Assembly: GCA_017983695.1 (NCBI GenBank)
Contig: JAGOAX010000009.1
Span: 62,001 to 126,000, forward strand
Origin: Ferruginibacter sp.
GTDB lineage: Bacteria; Bacteroidota; Bacteroidia; Chitinophagales; Chitinophagaceae
DNA: 64,000 bases
Direction: 5' to 3'
Position 1 is the stretch's first letter. Each line of letters opens with the position of its first letter. Position numbers and translations under genes: made by a program. Under the pieces are notes generated by a model that was not told where the DNA came from, did not search any database, and was given only the letters and a program-made list of their open reading frames with translations. This document shows positions 55,901-64,000 of this stretch, in pieces.

Positions 55901-56156
55901 TGTAAAAGTAGCTTGTTCACAGGCCTGCCCATCTGATTCTATCACTTTTGGTAATGTAAACGATCCTGCAAGTGAAGTAAGCAAAGCAAGAGGAGATAAG
56001 CATCGTGCCTTTTATGTAATGGAGCAATTACACGTTTTGCCTAACGTAAATTATATGGTTAAAGTAAGAAATACTGACAGGCATATAGGAATGGAAGAAG
56101 AACATCATGGAGAAAAGAAAGAAGAAACAAAGAAGGCAGAAAAAGAACACGCTTAA
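52980..56156 (+). CDS. actB: Alternative complex III subunit ActB: molybdopterin-like plus iron-sulfur domains
   Basis: Largest subunit, 1058 aa, located on the periplasmic face. A twin-arginine-like motif (R47-R48-D-F-L) and a lipobox-like AASC lie near the N-terminus. A molybdopterin-oxidoreductase-like domain without cofactor role spans about 90-520. The C-terminal ferredoxin-like domain (about 780-1030) has four cluster motifs starting at C791 (CTGCSACVVAC), then CQHCDNAPCENVC, CIGTRYCANNC and CSFC...CSQAC, expected to carry electrons from quinol towards the hemes. The C-terminus is Lys/Glu-rich. Confidence 0.94.
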   Translation: MKKYWQSFGELNQTESFQQSAKNEFKEELLPLSDLDDKGILDAKSPRRDFLKYLGFSTAAATLAASCEMPVRKSVPFLQRPDDVIPGVANYYASTYVNGGDAISVIVKQRDGRPIKIEGNELSGITKGGTSAQAQASVLDLYDNTRLRYPMEKSGTDFKESPTFEAFDKAVGAAIAGKAVVLLTSTVNSPSTLQIISEFLAKYPGSRHVEYDAVSYSGMLLANEATYGKKAIPSYHFDNAKVIVSLGADFLGTWLSPVEFSKQYAANRKVTGEKPELSRHIHFESMMSMTGSNADDRYTHKPSETGVVAVAILNALNGTTASFKDARLNAGVKLAADKLKAAAGNALVVSGSNDVNVQVIVNAINEAIGANGKTINWAVTSNYRKGIDADMVKLVEDMNSGAVGAVLIHGVNPAYSYNDSKKFVAGLNKVIGVSFNATMDETTEQCKYILPANHWLESWGDAEPKTGYISLIQPTINPMFKTRAFQTSLLKWSGSVTPDYETYFKNYWITKLASADNFNKALQDGVVEPAAPTVGGAAFNSAKVAEATAAASNTKGGEIEVVLYEKISVGNGSQANNPWLQELPDPISKVTWDNYVMMSPAMAAAKLGIDILNKDSKRQADAYEINPEKPVVKVTANGKSVELPVLIIPGIHKDVIAIAVGYGRGTEGATSEKISENIGRSAVGAGKNVYPLVRFDGTNSYSAAATVEKTGTTYPVAQTQVHGFTENRPVIYETNLTSFVANPEAVLEEITKEKLLTTANGSTDFVKDATIYPDFAKPGIKWGMSIDLSTCTGCSACVVACTAENNVSVVGKMQVQRAHEMHWLRIDRYFTGDVENPDVVFQPMLCQHCDNAPCENVCPVAATNHSSEGLNQMTYNRCIGTRYCANNCPYKVRRFNWLDYTGADSFDDNQKPMLGTYMDESVMQMNDDLTRMVLNPDVTVRSRGVIEKCSFCVQRLQENKLNAKKAGDPTLVRNVKVACSQACPSDSITFGNVNDPASEVSKARGDKHRAFYVMEQLHVLPNVNYMVKVRNTDRHIGMEEEHHGEKKEETKKAEKEHA

Positions 56157-56274
56157 TAAAAGATACAAGGCCAATAAATATTGAGGATAACAAACAAGTA
56201 AAAAATAAAAAGTAAAAATTAAAAAACAGAACCCGTTTCACTTTTTTGATTTTTGGCTTTTAACTTAAAACGAT

Positions 56275-57729
56275 ATGTCATTACTTAAATACGAATCGCA
56301 ACTAAGGGAACCGCTGGTAGATGGTGATAAAGATTACCACCAGGTATCGGAAGATATTATTCGTCCCATTGAGATGAAGCCAAGCCGCTTATGGTATATT
56401 GGTTTTTTCATCAGTGTATGTTTACTGTTGTTTGGGGTATATAGTGTTTATCGTGAGGTTACCTATGGTATTGGCCAATGGAACGTAAATAAAACCATCG
56501 GCTGGGGTTGGGATATTACCAACTTTGTGTGGTGGGTAGGTATTGGTCATGCCGGTACGTTGATCTCTGCAATCCTGTTATTATTCCGCCAGGGATGGAG
56601 AACAGGTGTAAACCGTGCTGCTGAAGCGATGACAATTTTTGCGGTAATGTGCGCAGGCCAGTTCCCGATATGGCATATGGGTCGTGTGTGGATGGCATTC
56701 TTTGTATTACCTTATCCTAACAGCCGTGGGCCATTATGGGTTAACTTTAATTCTCCATTGTTGTGGGATGTATTTGCGATATCAACTTATTTCACAGTTT
56801 CCTTATTATTCTGGTACTCCGGTTTATTACCCGATCTGGCAACTGTTAGAGACAGGGCTAAAACCAAATTCCGCAAAATGTTTTATGGTGTGGCATCATT
56901 TGGATGGAGCGGTAGCACCAAACACTGGCAAAGGCACGAATCTTTATCATTAGTACTGGCAGGTTTAAGTACACCACTTGTACTTTCTGTACATACTATT
57001 GTATCTTTTGACTTTGCCACATCAATTGTTCCAGGCTGGCATACCACCATCTTCCCTCCTTACTTTGTGGCGGGTGCGGTATTCAGTGGTTTTGCTATGG
57101 TGCAAACATTAATGATTGTAGTACGCAAAGTGCTTAACCTGCAGGATTATATTACACTTGGCCATATTGAAGCCATGAATAAGGTAATTGTATTGACGGG
57201 TAGCATTGTAGGTTGTGCCTATTTAACCGAATTGTTTATTGCCTGGTACGGACAAAATCAATATGAGCAATGGGCCTTTTTCGAAAACAGGGGAAACCTG
57301 TTTAGTCCTTATGGCTGGAGTTATTATTTAATGATGTTCTGTAATGTGGTGTCGCCACAATTATTCTGGAGCCGTAAATTAAGAAGGAATATCACGGTAA
57401 CTTTTTTCATGAGTATTATTGTAAACATAGGAATGTGGTTTGAGCGTTTTGTAATTATTGTTACCTCTGTTTACAGAGATTACTTACCAAGCAGCTGGAG
57501 TACTTATTACAGCCCCAGTATCTGGGAAATAGGTTTTTACCTGGGTACATTCGGCTTATTCTTTACCTGCTTCTTCTTGTTTGCAAAATACTTCCCGGTT
57601 ATCGCTATTGCCGAGATAAAATCGGTATTAAAAACCAGTGGAGAAAATTATAAAGCAAAGATGACCGATATTGAAAAAGCAGATGCGGAAAAGTTTTATA
57701 TAGAAGAGGTGGCACATCCGCATCATTAA
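56275..57729 (+). CDS. actC: Alternative complex III subunit ActC, NrfD/PsrC-like
   Basis: Integral quinol-binding subunit, 484 aa with about ten helices. It belongs to the NrfD/PsrC superfamily, with the conserved WGWDITNFVWWVGIGHAG stretch near 80-97 and HTIVSFDFATSIVPGWHTTI near 240. Both face the quinol site and proton path in related structures. The ATG follows a T-rich intergenic repeat by 8 nt. Confidence 0.94.
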   Translation: MSLLKYESQLREPLVDGDKDYHQVSEDIIRPIEMKPSRLWYIGFFISVCLLLFGVYSVYREVTYGIGQWNVNKTIGWGWDITNFVWWVGIGHAGTLISAILLLFRQGWRTGVNRAAEAMTIFAVMCAGQFPIWHMGRVWMAFFVLPYPNSRGPLWVNFNSPLLWDVFAISTYFTVSLLFWYSGLLPDLATVRDRAKTKFRKMFYGVASFGWSGSTKHWQRHESLSLVLAGLSTPLVLSVHTIVSFDFATSIVPGWHTTIFPPYFVAGAVFSGFAMVQTLMIVVRKVLNLQDYITLGHIEAMNKVIVLTGSIVGCAYLTELFIAWYGQNQYEQWAFFENRGNLFSPYGWSYYLMMFCNVVSPQLFWSRKLRRNITVTFFMSIIVNIGMWFERFVIIVTSVYRDYLPSSWSTYYSPSIWEIGFYLGTFGLFFTCFFLFAKYFPVIAIAEIKSVLKTSGENYKAKMTDIEKADAEKFYIEEVAHPHH

Positions 57730-57768
57730 GATTTTTATTTTTGACTTTTAACTTTTGAATTATATAAT

Positions 57769-58359
57769 ATGGCTGGAGGAATTAAAAAATTTGTTGTAGG
57801 CAGTTTTGACGACGAAGCGGTATTGTTTCCTGCGGTGAAAAATGTTCGCCGTGCAGGATATAAAATACACGATGTGTTTACACCTTTTCCTGTACATGGT
57901 TTAGACCATGCCATGGGTATCAGGGAAACAAGTCTTCATACTGCCGGTTTCATTTATGCAATTACCGGAACCACAACAGCACTTACATTTATGAGTTGGG
58001 TTTTTACAAAAGACTGGCCATTAAATATTGGTGGTAAACCAAACTTTGCTTTGCCGGCCTGGATACCCATTACATTTGAGCTTACCGTTTTATTTGCTGC
58101 AGTGGGTATGGTGCTTACATTTTGTTATTTATGTAACCTGGCTCCCTTTGTAAAAAAACATCATTTTCATGCAAGGGCTACCGATGATCTTTTTGTAATG
58201 GCTATTGAATGTACCGACAAAACCAACGATGCTGAAGTACAGGCTTTTTTACAGAATGCAGGTGCAAAAGAAGTTAATGTGCAAATTGCTGAAACAGGTT
58301 GGTGGATAGGCAGGTACGACAGGGAACAAAAATTATATAAAGAAGAGAAAGGTTACTAA
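57769..58359 (+). CDS. actD: Alternative complex III subunit ActD (DUF3341)
   Basis: Membrane subunit of 196 aa with two helices (about 62-82 and 104-126) between cytoplasmic ends. DUF3341 features are clear: VFTPFPVHGLDHAMG near 37-51 and the C-terminal GAKEVNV segment. It is 39 bp after actC. Confidence 0.92.
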   Translation: MAGGIKKFVVGSFDDEAVLFPAVKNVRRAGYKIHDVFTPFPVHGLDHAMGIRETSLHTAGFIYAITGTTTALTFMSWVFTKDWPLNIGGKPNFALPAWIPITFELTVLFAAVGMVLTFCYLCNLAPFVKKHHFHARATDDLFVMAIECTDKTNDAEVQAFLQNAGAKEVNVQIAETGWWIGRYDREQKLYKEEKGY

Positions 58360-58366
58360 ACCCCTA

Positions 58367-58398
58367 TCTCCTTGCACAGCATCCTGTGGAAAAGGAGA
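58367..58398. other. Hairpin between actD and actE
   Basis: TCTCCTT/AAGGAGA outer arms with inner CACAG/CTGTG, 8 bp after the actD stop. It has no T run, so it may be a processing or mRNA-stability element or a repeat-derived palindrome. Confidence 0.45.
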
Positions 58399-58456
58399 AA
58401 ATGGAGAAGATCGAAGCGAAAAGAAAAAACCGATTTAAAGATTTTATAAGAACGAA

Positions 58457-59098
58457 ATGAAAAAAATTGCAATTATATCAACACTTATTATAACAACGGC
58501 GGTTGTTTTAATAAGCTGCGACAGTAAGCGTCAGCCAGGTAAGATTTATATGCCCGATATGACATATAGCAGGGCTTACGAAACTTATGCATTGCGTGAC
58601 TCTACAATATTTACACTGGATGCTGCAGAAGCAGGCCATAAAATTTATTATAACGGCCAGTCGGTAAATGGTAGCATGAAAAGAGGCGAACTGGCTCCAT
58701 ATACTGTTCCTAACGATAGTAACGGTTTATTAAACCTCAGCAGCTTGGTAAAAAATCCATTAGCACCTTTAACTACTGCTGATAGTGCAGAAGCAGCAAG
58801 GTTATATAATATTAACTGTGGTATATGTCATGGCGCAAAAGCAGAAGCAAACGGTCCTGTGGCCGCTAAAATAGGTGGCGTAAAAAGTATCATTGCAGCA
58901 TCACCAGGTTTTAGTGATGGAAGAATTTTTCATGTAATGACTTACGGCCAAAACAATATGGGAAGTTATGCATCGCAACTTAGCCGTGAGCAGCGCTGGA
59001 GAATAGTTCAATACATAAGAACGCTTGAGCCAAAAACAGCTGCCGCAACACCAGTTGCTGCTGCACCTAAGGCAGACAGCGCCATGGTAAAAAAATAA
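58457..59098 (+). CDS. actE: Alternative complex III subunit ActE, monoheme cytochrome c lipoprotein
   Basis: Exported monoheme cytochrome, 213 aa. Signal peptide with lipobox VLISC (Cys about 21), heme motif C-G-I-C-H near 121, and a distal Met in HVMTYGQNNMGSYA. It passes electrons from the complex towards the oxidase. The tail is an alanine-rich low-complexity stretch. Confidence 0.93.
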   Translation: MKKIAIISTLIITTAVVLISCDSKRQPGKIYMPDMTYSRAYETYALRDSTIFTLDAAEAGHKIYYNGQSVNGSMKRGELAPYTVPNDSNGLLNLSSLVKNPLAPLTTADSAEAARLYNINCGICHGAKAEANGPVAAKIGGVKSIIAASPGFSDGRIFHVMTYGQNNMGSYASQLSREQRWRIVQYIRTLEPKTAAATPVAAAPKADSAMVKK

Positions 59099-59124
59099 AA
59101 GTATTAACACAAAATAAAGTTTAG

Positions 59125-60396
59125 ATGAACCATCAATTTCAATTACCGGCTAGTTATAAAAAGTGGACGTATGGTCTGATTGGCGCCGGTATACTAGCAT
59201 TGCTTTATGGCATATTTGCATACCACCCTTTTGCAGCGGTTTCGCATGCGGCAGGGCATGATGCTCATGCAAGTGTTAACGGAACCCGTTTTTGGGCAGT
59301 GTTATTACAAAACAGTGTTTTCTTTTTACTGGTGGTAAATGCTGCCATGTTCTTTATATGTGTAACCACAATGGCCATGGCAGGTTGGGTAGTTGCTTTT
59401 CGCAGGGTGTCAGAAGCTATCTCAAGCGTGGTGCCTATTTTAGGACTTATCACATTTGCTATATTGCTGGCCATTGTTTTTGGAGGCAGAACAGATATTT
59501 ATCATTGGCTAGATAAAGACGCAGTAGCAGCTGATCATATACTTAATGGTAAAAAAGGTTTTTTAAATCCAACTTTCTTTTTAATATGGTCAGGCCTTGC
59601 AATTTTAGGCTGGTGGTTATTGGGTAAAAAAATGCGTAGCATGAGTTTGCAAAGTGATGCTGATGGCCATATGGATTATGAAACCGGTAGTAAATGGATC
59701 TGGAAAAATACAGTGTATGCTTCTTTGTATTGTGTGGTGTTTACTTTAACAGTTGCATCAACCATTCCATGGCTTTGGTTAATGAGTATTGATGCACACT
59801 GGTACAGCACCATGTATAGCTGGTACACTTTTGCAAGTACATTTGTTTCGGGTATGTCATTAATAGCGTTATTTGTTATTTACTTAAAAAACAAAGGGCA
59901 ATTAAGTTATGTAACCGACGAGCATTTACACGACCTTGGTAAATTTATGTTTGCCTTCTCTATTTTCTGGACGTACTTATGGTTCTCTCAATACATGTTA
60001 ATATGGTACAGTAACCAGCCGGAAGAAACAAAATACTTTGTAGAAAGAATTGGTACCGCAGAAAAATCTGGCCCTTATCAGGGTATATTCTTCTTTAACC
60101 TTATTGTAAATTTTCTTTGTCCGTTATTAATATTAATGAAACGTGGCACCAAAAGAAACTGGACAATGATAACTTTTATGGCGGTACTTATCATATTTGG
60201 TCACTGGATAGATATGTATCAAATGGTTATGCCCGGCACTTTACATGAACATGCACAACTGATGCCTTTTGAATTTGGCATACCCTGTTTATTTATCGGT
60301 ATCATAATGTGGGGCGTTGGCAGGTATATAAGCAGTCATTCACTATTGGTAAAAAATCATCCTTTCTTAAAAGAGAGTATGATACATCATACATAA
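59125..60396 (+). CDS. actF: Alternative complex III subunit ActF
   Basis: Integral membrane subunit, 423 aa with about ten helices, distantly related to ActC. ACIII-typical segments include WLWLMSIDAHWYSTMYSWY near 212-230, then FWTYLWFSQYMLIWYSN. A histidine-rich loop lies near 34-46 (HAAGHDAHA). It lies 26 bp after actE and ends the act set. Confidence 0.93.
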   Translation: MNHQFQLPASYKKWTYGLIGAGILALLYGIFAYHPFAAVSHAAGHDAHASVNGTRFWAVLLQNSVFFLLVVNAAMFFICVTTMAMAGWVVAFRRVSEAISSVVPILGLITFAILLAIVFGGRTDIYHWLDKDAVAADHILNGKKGFLNPTFFLIWSGLAILGWWLLGKKMRSMSLQSDADGHMDYETGSKWIWKNTVYASLYCVVFTLTVASTIPWLWLMSIDAHWYSTMYSWYTFASTFVSGMSLIALFVIYLKNKGQLSYVTDEHLHDLGKFMFAFSIFWTYLWFSQYMLIWYSNQPEETKYFVERIGTAEKSGPYQGIFFFNLIVNFLCPLLILMKRGTKRNWTMITFMAVLIIFGHWIDMYQMVMPGTLHEHAQLMPFEFGIPCLFIGIIMWGVGRYISSHSLLVKNHPFLKESMIHHT

Positions 60397-60489
60397 AAGC
60401 AAACTGCGTTTGTTACACTAACCGGTAATAAAACAAAAATGCTTTAAACAAGAAACAAGAATACTATTTACTGAAAATAACTTTGAATC

Positions 60490-61536
60490 ATGAAGGAGTT
60501 TTTACTGGTTGCTTTAGGAGCTTTGGTTTTCGTAGTCATATTTCAGATTGCGAAAGCAAGTGAGTATGTAAGTGTTTTAAAAGGCGAAGAAAAAACACGC
60601 AGGCAAAATAATAAGATAAATGCTTTCCTGCTTTTAGGTTTCCTGGTGTTTGGATTAATTGGTGCCTGGTATTGTAACGACCTGTACTACGGCAAAACAT
60701 TATTTCCGCAGGGTTCTGCTTCAATAGAAGGGGAGGAAATTGACAGTATGTTTATGATAACAACAGCTGTAACAGGTTTTGTTTTTGTGCTTACTCAAAT
60801 TTTACTTTTTTGGTTTTCTTATAAGTACCAGGAAAGTGACAATAGAAAAGCCTACTATTTTGCACATAGTACAAAACTGGAATTGATATGGACAACTATT
60901 CCGGCAATTGTGTTGTGTGTATTAGTTGTTTTTGGTTTAAGGGCCTGGTTTAAAATTACAGGAGACGCACCGAAGGATGCCTTGGTAGTAGAAGTAACAG
61001 GCCACCAGTTTGGTTGGGAGTTTCGTTATCCCGGATCGGACAAGGTTTTAGGAAAGAAAAATTACAGATTAACCAAAGGTGCTAACAGCCTGGGTGTTGA
61101 TTTTAATGATCCTGCAAGTTTAGATGATATTCATGTTTCTGGAACAATGCATATTCCTGTTGGTGTTCCGGTTAAAATGGTTATTCATGCACAGGATGTA
61201 ATTCATGATGTTGGTTTGCCGCATTTCAGGTTAAAGATGGATGCAGTACCGGGTATTCCAACCACACAATGGTTTACACCAAAATTTACTACCGCACAAA
61301 TGAAGGAATCTACAAAGAATCCTGATTTTACATTCGAGATAAGTTGTGACCAGATGTGTGGTAAAGGACATTTTAGTATGCGTGGGGTAATTATAGTAGA
61401 AACAATGGCAGAGTATAAAGCATGGCTGGCCACACAAAAGCCGGAATATTATACCGTATATCCAGACAGAGCCCCAAAGGCAGATACAGCAGCTAAAACC
61501 GCAGCAGTTGCAGCGGTGGTTATGGAAAAAAAATAA
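60490..61536 (+). CDS. coxB: Cytochrome c oxidase subunit II with CuA site
   Basis: Membrane-anchored CuA subunit, 348 aa. It has an extra N-terminal helix (about 3-20) before the two usual ones (about 43-62 and 90-112) and a cupredoxin domain. CuA ligands are a His in HDVGLPHFRLKMDAVPG and C-D-Q-M-C-G-K-G-H-F-S-M; the bridging residue, often Glu, is Gln, which should not matter because the ligand is its backbone carbonyl. The 5' gap to actF is 93 bp with no terminator. Confidence 0.93.
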   Translation: MKEFLLVALGALVFVVIFQIAKASEYVSVLKGEEKTRRQNNKINAFLLLGFLVFGLIGAWYCNDLYYGKTLFPQGSASIEGEEIDSMFMITTAVTGFVFVLTQILLFWFSYKYQESDNRKAYYFAHSTKLELIWTTIPAIVLCVLVVFGLRAWFKITGDAPKDALVVEVTGHQFGWEFRYPGSDKVLGKKNYRLTKGANSLGVDFNDPASLDDIHVSGTMHIPVGVPVKMVIHAQDVIHDVGLPHFRLKMDAVPGIPTTQWFTPKFTTAQMKESTKNPDFTFEISCDQMCGKGHFSMRGVIIVETMAEYKAWLATQKPEYYTVYPDRAPKADTAAKTAAVAAVVMEKK

Positions 61537-61566
61537 TTAATTGGTTCTTGAAAAAACAATAAGAAT

Positions 61567-63369
61567 ATGAGTAGCGTAGCCACATTACACGGAGCAGATG
61601 TTCATGGCGCACATGACACACATCACGAACATCACCATCACGAAACGTTTATAACAAAATACGTTTTTAGTCAGGATCATAAAATGATTGCCAAACAGTT
61701 TTTGGTAACAGGTATGATATGGGCTATCATTGGTGGTTTATTTTCTGTAATATTCCGGTTTCAGCTCGGCTACCCCGAAAGTACTTTTCCTTTTCTTGAA
61801 GATATGTTAGGCCATTGGGCAAAGGGTGGAAAATTAGACCCTGAGTTTTATTACGCATTGGTAACTATGCACGGAACCATTCTGGTGTTTTTTGTATTAA
61901 CAGCAGGCTTAAGCGGTACGTTTGCCAACTTTCTTATTCCATTACAGATTGGTGCAAGGGATATGGCTTCGCCAATGCTTAACATGCTCAGCTACTGGTT
62001 TTTCTTTTTGGCATCAATAATAATGTTCTCTTCATTATTTGTACAAACCGGCCCTGCAAGTGGTGGCTGGACGGTTTATCCGCCATTAAGTGCTTTAGGT
62101 GACGCATCATCGGGCAGTAAAATAGGTATGGATCTTTGGTTGGTGAGTATGGCAATGTTTATTGTAAGTTCATTATTGGGTGGTCTTAATTATATCAGTA
62201 CTATTTTAAACCTGCGTACAAAAGGTATGAGCATGACAAGGTTGCCATTGACTATATGGGCTTTGTTTTTTACCGCTGTATTAGGCGTATTAAGTTTCCC
62301 GGTATTATTATCAGGTGCTATATTATTGTTGTTCGATAGAAATTTAGGTACCAGCTTCTTCTTAAGCGATATCGTTATTCAAGGTAAAATTTTACCTAAT
62401 GAAGGTGGTAGTGCAATTTTATTCCAGCATTTATTCTGGTTCCTTGGCCACCCCGAAGTGTATATTATCTTATTACCTGCAATGGGTATGAGTTCGGAAA
62501 TTATAAGTGTTAACAGCCGTAAACCAATCTTTGGTTATATGGCAATGGTAGGCTCATTATTTGCAATTGCAATCCTGGCCTTTTTGGTTTGGGCGCATCA
62601 TATGTTTGTTACCGGCCTTAATCCATTCCTGGGTTCTGTGTTTGTATTACTTACTTTATTAATTGCAGTACCATCAGCTATTAAAGTATTTAACTGGTTA
62701 ACTACTTTATGGAGAGGGAATATCCGCTTTACACCGGGCATGTTGTTTGCCATTGGTTTTGTAAGTTTATTTATCAGTGGAGGTTTAACAGGTATCTTTT
62801 TAGGTAACTCTGCGTTAGATCTGCATTTACATGATACTTATTTTGTAATTGCCCACTTCCATATTGTAATGGGTGTGGCATCTTTCTTTGGCATGTTTGC
62901 CGGAGTTTATCACTGGTTTCCAAAAATGTTTGGCCGTTATTTAAATAATACCATGGCATACATTCACTTTTGGGTAACTATTATTGGCGCTTATTTAATT
63001 TTCTGGCCAATGCACTACGAAGGTTTGGCCGGTATGCCACGCCGCTATTACGATTTTTCAAGTTGGGAATCATTTAAGCAATTTGGTGGGTTAAATGAGT
63101 TTATAAGTTTTGTAGCAGGTATTGTGTTTTTAGTACAGCTGTTATTTGTATTCAATTTCTTTTACAGTATGTTTAAAGGAAGAAAAGTTACAACAACAAA
63201 TCCATGGGGCTCAAATACATTGGAGTGGACAACACCAATTAATCCTGGTCATGGTAACTGGCCCGGCGAAATACCCGAAGTATATCGTGGCGCTTACGAT
63301 TATGCAAAAGACGGTAAAGAATTTATTCCACAGAATGTACCGGTTGGAGATGATGAAACACACCATTAA
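61567..63369 (+). CDS. coxA: Cytochrome c oxidase subunit I (A-type heme-copper oxidase)
   Basis: Catalytic subunit, 600 aa, 12 helices. Heme-a ligand His in TMHGTILVFF, the CuB and cross-linked Tyr site GHPEVYII (with the A1-type Glu), CuB ligands in WAHHMF, and the heme ligands in HDTYFVIAHFHIVMG are all intact. The His-rich N-terminus (HDTHHEHHHHETF) is unusual but common in relatives. It starts 30 bp after coxB. Confidence 0.96.
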   Translation: MSSVATLHGADVHGAHDTHHEHHHHETFITKYVFSQDHKMIAKQFLVTGMIWAIIGGLFSVIFRFQLGYPESTFPFLEDMLGHWAKGGKLDPEFYYALVTMHGTILVFFVLTAGLSGTFANFLIPLQIGARDMASPMLNMLSYWFFFLASIIMFSSLFVQTGPASGGWTVYPPLSALGDASSGSKIGMDLWLVSMAMFIVSSLLGGLNYISTILNLRTKGMSMTRLPLTIWALFFTAVLGVLSFPVLLSGAILLLFDRNLGTSFFLSDIVIQGKILPNEGGSAILFQHLFWFLGHPEVYIILLPAMGMSSEIISVNSRKPIFGYMAMVGSLFAIAILAFLVWAHHMFVTGLNPFLGSVFVLLTLLIAVPSAIKVFNWLTTLWRGNIRFTPGMLFAIGFVSLFISGGLTGIFLGNSALDLHLHDTYFVIAHFHIVMGVASFFGMFAGVYHWFPKMFGRYLNNTMAYIHFWVTIIGAYLIFWPMHYEGLAGMPRRYYDFSSWESFKQFGGLNEFISFVAGIVFLVQLLFVFNFFYSMFKGRKVTTTNPWGSNTLEWTTPINPGHGNWPGEIPEVYRGAYDYAKDGKEFIPQNVPVGDDETHH

Positions 63370-63402
63370 ACCTCAACTTCCCGAGGGGAAATAAAAGAGG
63401 TT
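63369..63402. terminator. Hairpin after coxA
   Basis: Outer arms AACCTC/GAGGTT and inner TTCCC/GGGAA directly at the coxA stop. The arms are separated by an unpaired ATAAAA and no T run follows. It could attenuate or protect the coxA mRNA end. Confidence 0.4.
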
Positions 63403-63438
63403 GATGTTTAAGATTTTTGAAATATTAAATGAAGAGAA

Positions 63439-63462
63439 AGTAAATGTTTTAAAACATTTACT
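63439..63462. promoter_or_regulatory. 24-bp perfect palindrome before ctaB
   Basis: AGTAAATGTTTT followed by its exact reverse complement, ending 11 nt before the ctaB start. This suggests a homodimer operator or a stem that hides the translation start. Confidence 0.55.
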
Positions 63463-63473
63463 GTTAAAATAAA

Positions 63474-64000
63474 ATGCCAGAAGACACCAGCATAAACAAA
63501 TCAACATCGTTTGGTTTGGCAAGTAAAGTGAAAGATTATTTTCAGCTGATCAAGTTCACTTTAAGTTTTATGGTGGTGTTCAGTACGGTGGTTAGCTTTT
63601 TAATAGGGTACAAGCCGGAGGTTTATACCAATAAGTTAATTTCAGTTCTTTTACTTTTTGTAGCAGGAATGTTGATCACAGGTTCGGCAAATGCGATTAA
63701 CCAGGTATTGGAAAAAAATTCCGATGCATTGATGAAACGCACTGCTAAAAGGCCGGTTGCAAGTGGCAGAATGAGTGAGAATGAAGCCATAGTATTTGCA
63801 GTAATTGCAGGTGCAATTGGAGTAGCAATGATGTGGATGTTCTTTAACTTTCAAAGCGCTATGGTGAGTTTGTTCAGCCTGTTTTTATATGGCTTTATTT
63901 ACACACCGCTTAAAAAAGTTAACTCCATTTCTGTATTGGTTGGTGCCATACCTGGTGCATTACCTTGCTTAATTGGATGGGTAGCCGCAACAGACGATTT
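63474..64000 (+). CDS. ctaB: Heme O synthase (protoheme IX farnesyltransferase), 5' part
   Basis: Membrane prenyltransferase that makes heme O, the precursor of heme A used by the coxBA oxidase. The first 175 codons are seen and the gene runs off the window. The substrate-binding motif NQVLEKNSDALMKRTAKRP near 75-93 is intact, followed by GFIYTPLKK and AIPGALPCLIGW. The ATG at 63474 is the only reasonable start. Subunits III/IV and assembly genes probably follow. Confidence 0.93.
   Translation, partial: MPEDTSINKSTSFGLASKVKDYFQLIKFTLSFMVVFSTVVSFLIGYKPEVYTNKLISVLLLFVAGMLITGSANAINQVLEKNSDALMKRTAKRPVASGRMSENEAIVFAVIAGAIGVAMMWMFFNFQSAMVSLFSLFLYGFIYTPLKKVNSISVLVGAIPGALPCLIGWVAATDD

Noticed and set aside
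60490..61536. Defective CuA site (Gln instead of Glu in CDQMC)
   Set aside because: The residue contributes its backbone carbonyl, and the Cys, His and Met ligands are all present.

Overview
The window looks like a chromosome segment of a Bacteroidota bacterium, most likely of the Chitinophagaceae. The evidence is low GC, no Shine-Dalgarno pattern, TAnnTTTG-type promoters, a SusC/SusD locus with its own ECF sigma/FecR pair, a futalosine-type menaquinone gene (mqnC), and an alternative complex III (act) operon running into cytochrome oxidase genes. The family is inferred from gene content and protein style, not from a marker-gene tree. I saw no rRNA, tRNA, CRISPR array, prophage or intact insertion sequence.

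Layout. 1-1399: end of a LytS-type kinase gene plus its LytTR regulator. 1454-2089: a DNA glycosylase. 2173-6580 (minus): a tight six-gene operon from mqnC to a free-methionine-sulfoxide reductase, including an adenosine-deaminase-family gene that may act with mqnC. 6884-17331 (minus): a glycan-uptake type locus, read in the order ECF sigma, FecR, SusC, SusD, FG-GAP/UnbV lipoprotein. 17807-22278 (plus): aspartyl protease-PDZ, an M16 protease pair, a small holin-family membrane protein and a Cys-rich mini-protein. 22370-28411: VWA protein, fused E1 alpha/beta 2-oxoacid dehydrogenase, an orphan secreted protein, and an amidase. 28602-39327 (minus): frameshifted penicillin-amidase-type acylase, amino acid permease, NTF2-like lipoprotein, DUF1624 acyltransferase, dipeptidase, DUF1080 protein, Gfo/Idh/MocA oxidoreductase and a large secreted protein. 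39641-42536 (plus): secreted protein, membrane protein and a NarL-type two-component pair. 42606-51428: AraC regulator, second NTF2-like lipoprotein, MORN-repeat protein, MG2-type surface protein, and a DUF6787-PurN fusion. 51663-64000 (plus): actABCDEF, coxB, coxA and the start of ctaB, a complete quinol-to-oxygen electron route.

The mqnC operon (menaquinone), the act operon (menaquinol:cytochrome c oxidoreductase) and coxBA (oxygen reduction) belong to one respiratory scheme. The minus-strand run at 26780-37457 is rich in amide, peptide and sugar catabolic enzymes plus a permease.

The most notable non-standard observations are: a roughly 72-bp copy of the mqnC promoter and start region placed upstream of the sigma gene; a relic of the ffh 3' end at 46446-46575; an acylase split at an A9 run; a membrane-anchored PurN fusion; a terminator-like hairpin inside a membrane-protein gene; a 24-bp perfect palindrome in front of ctaB; and several palindromic or short-repeat elements, two of which enter reading frames. 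I found no clearly new multi-gene system; the nearest candidate is the 39641-42536 signalling module.
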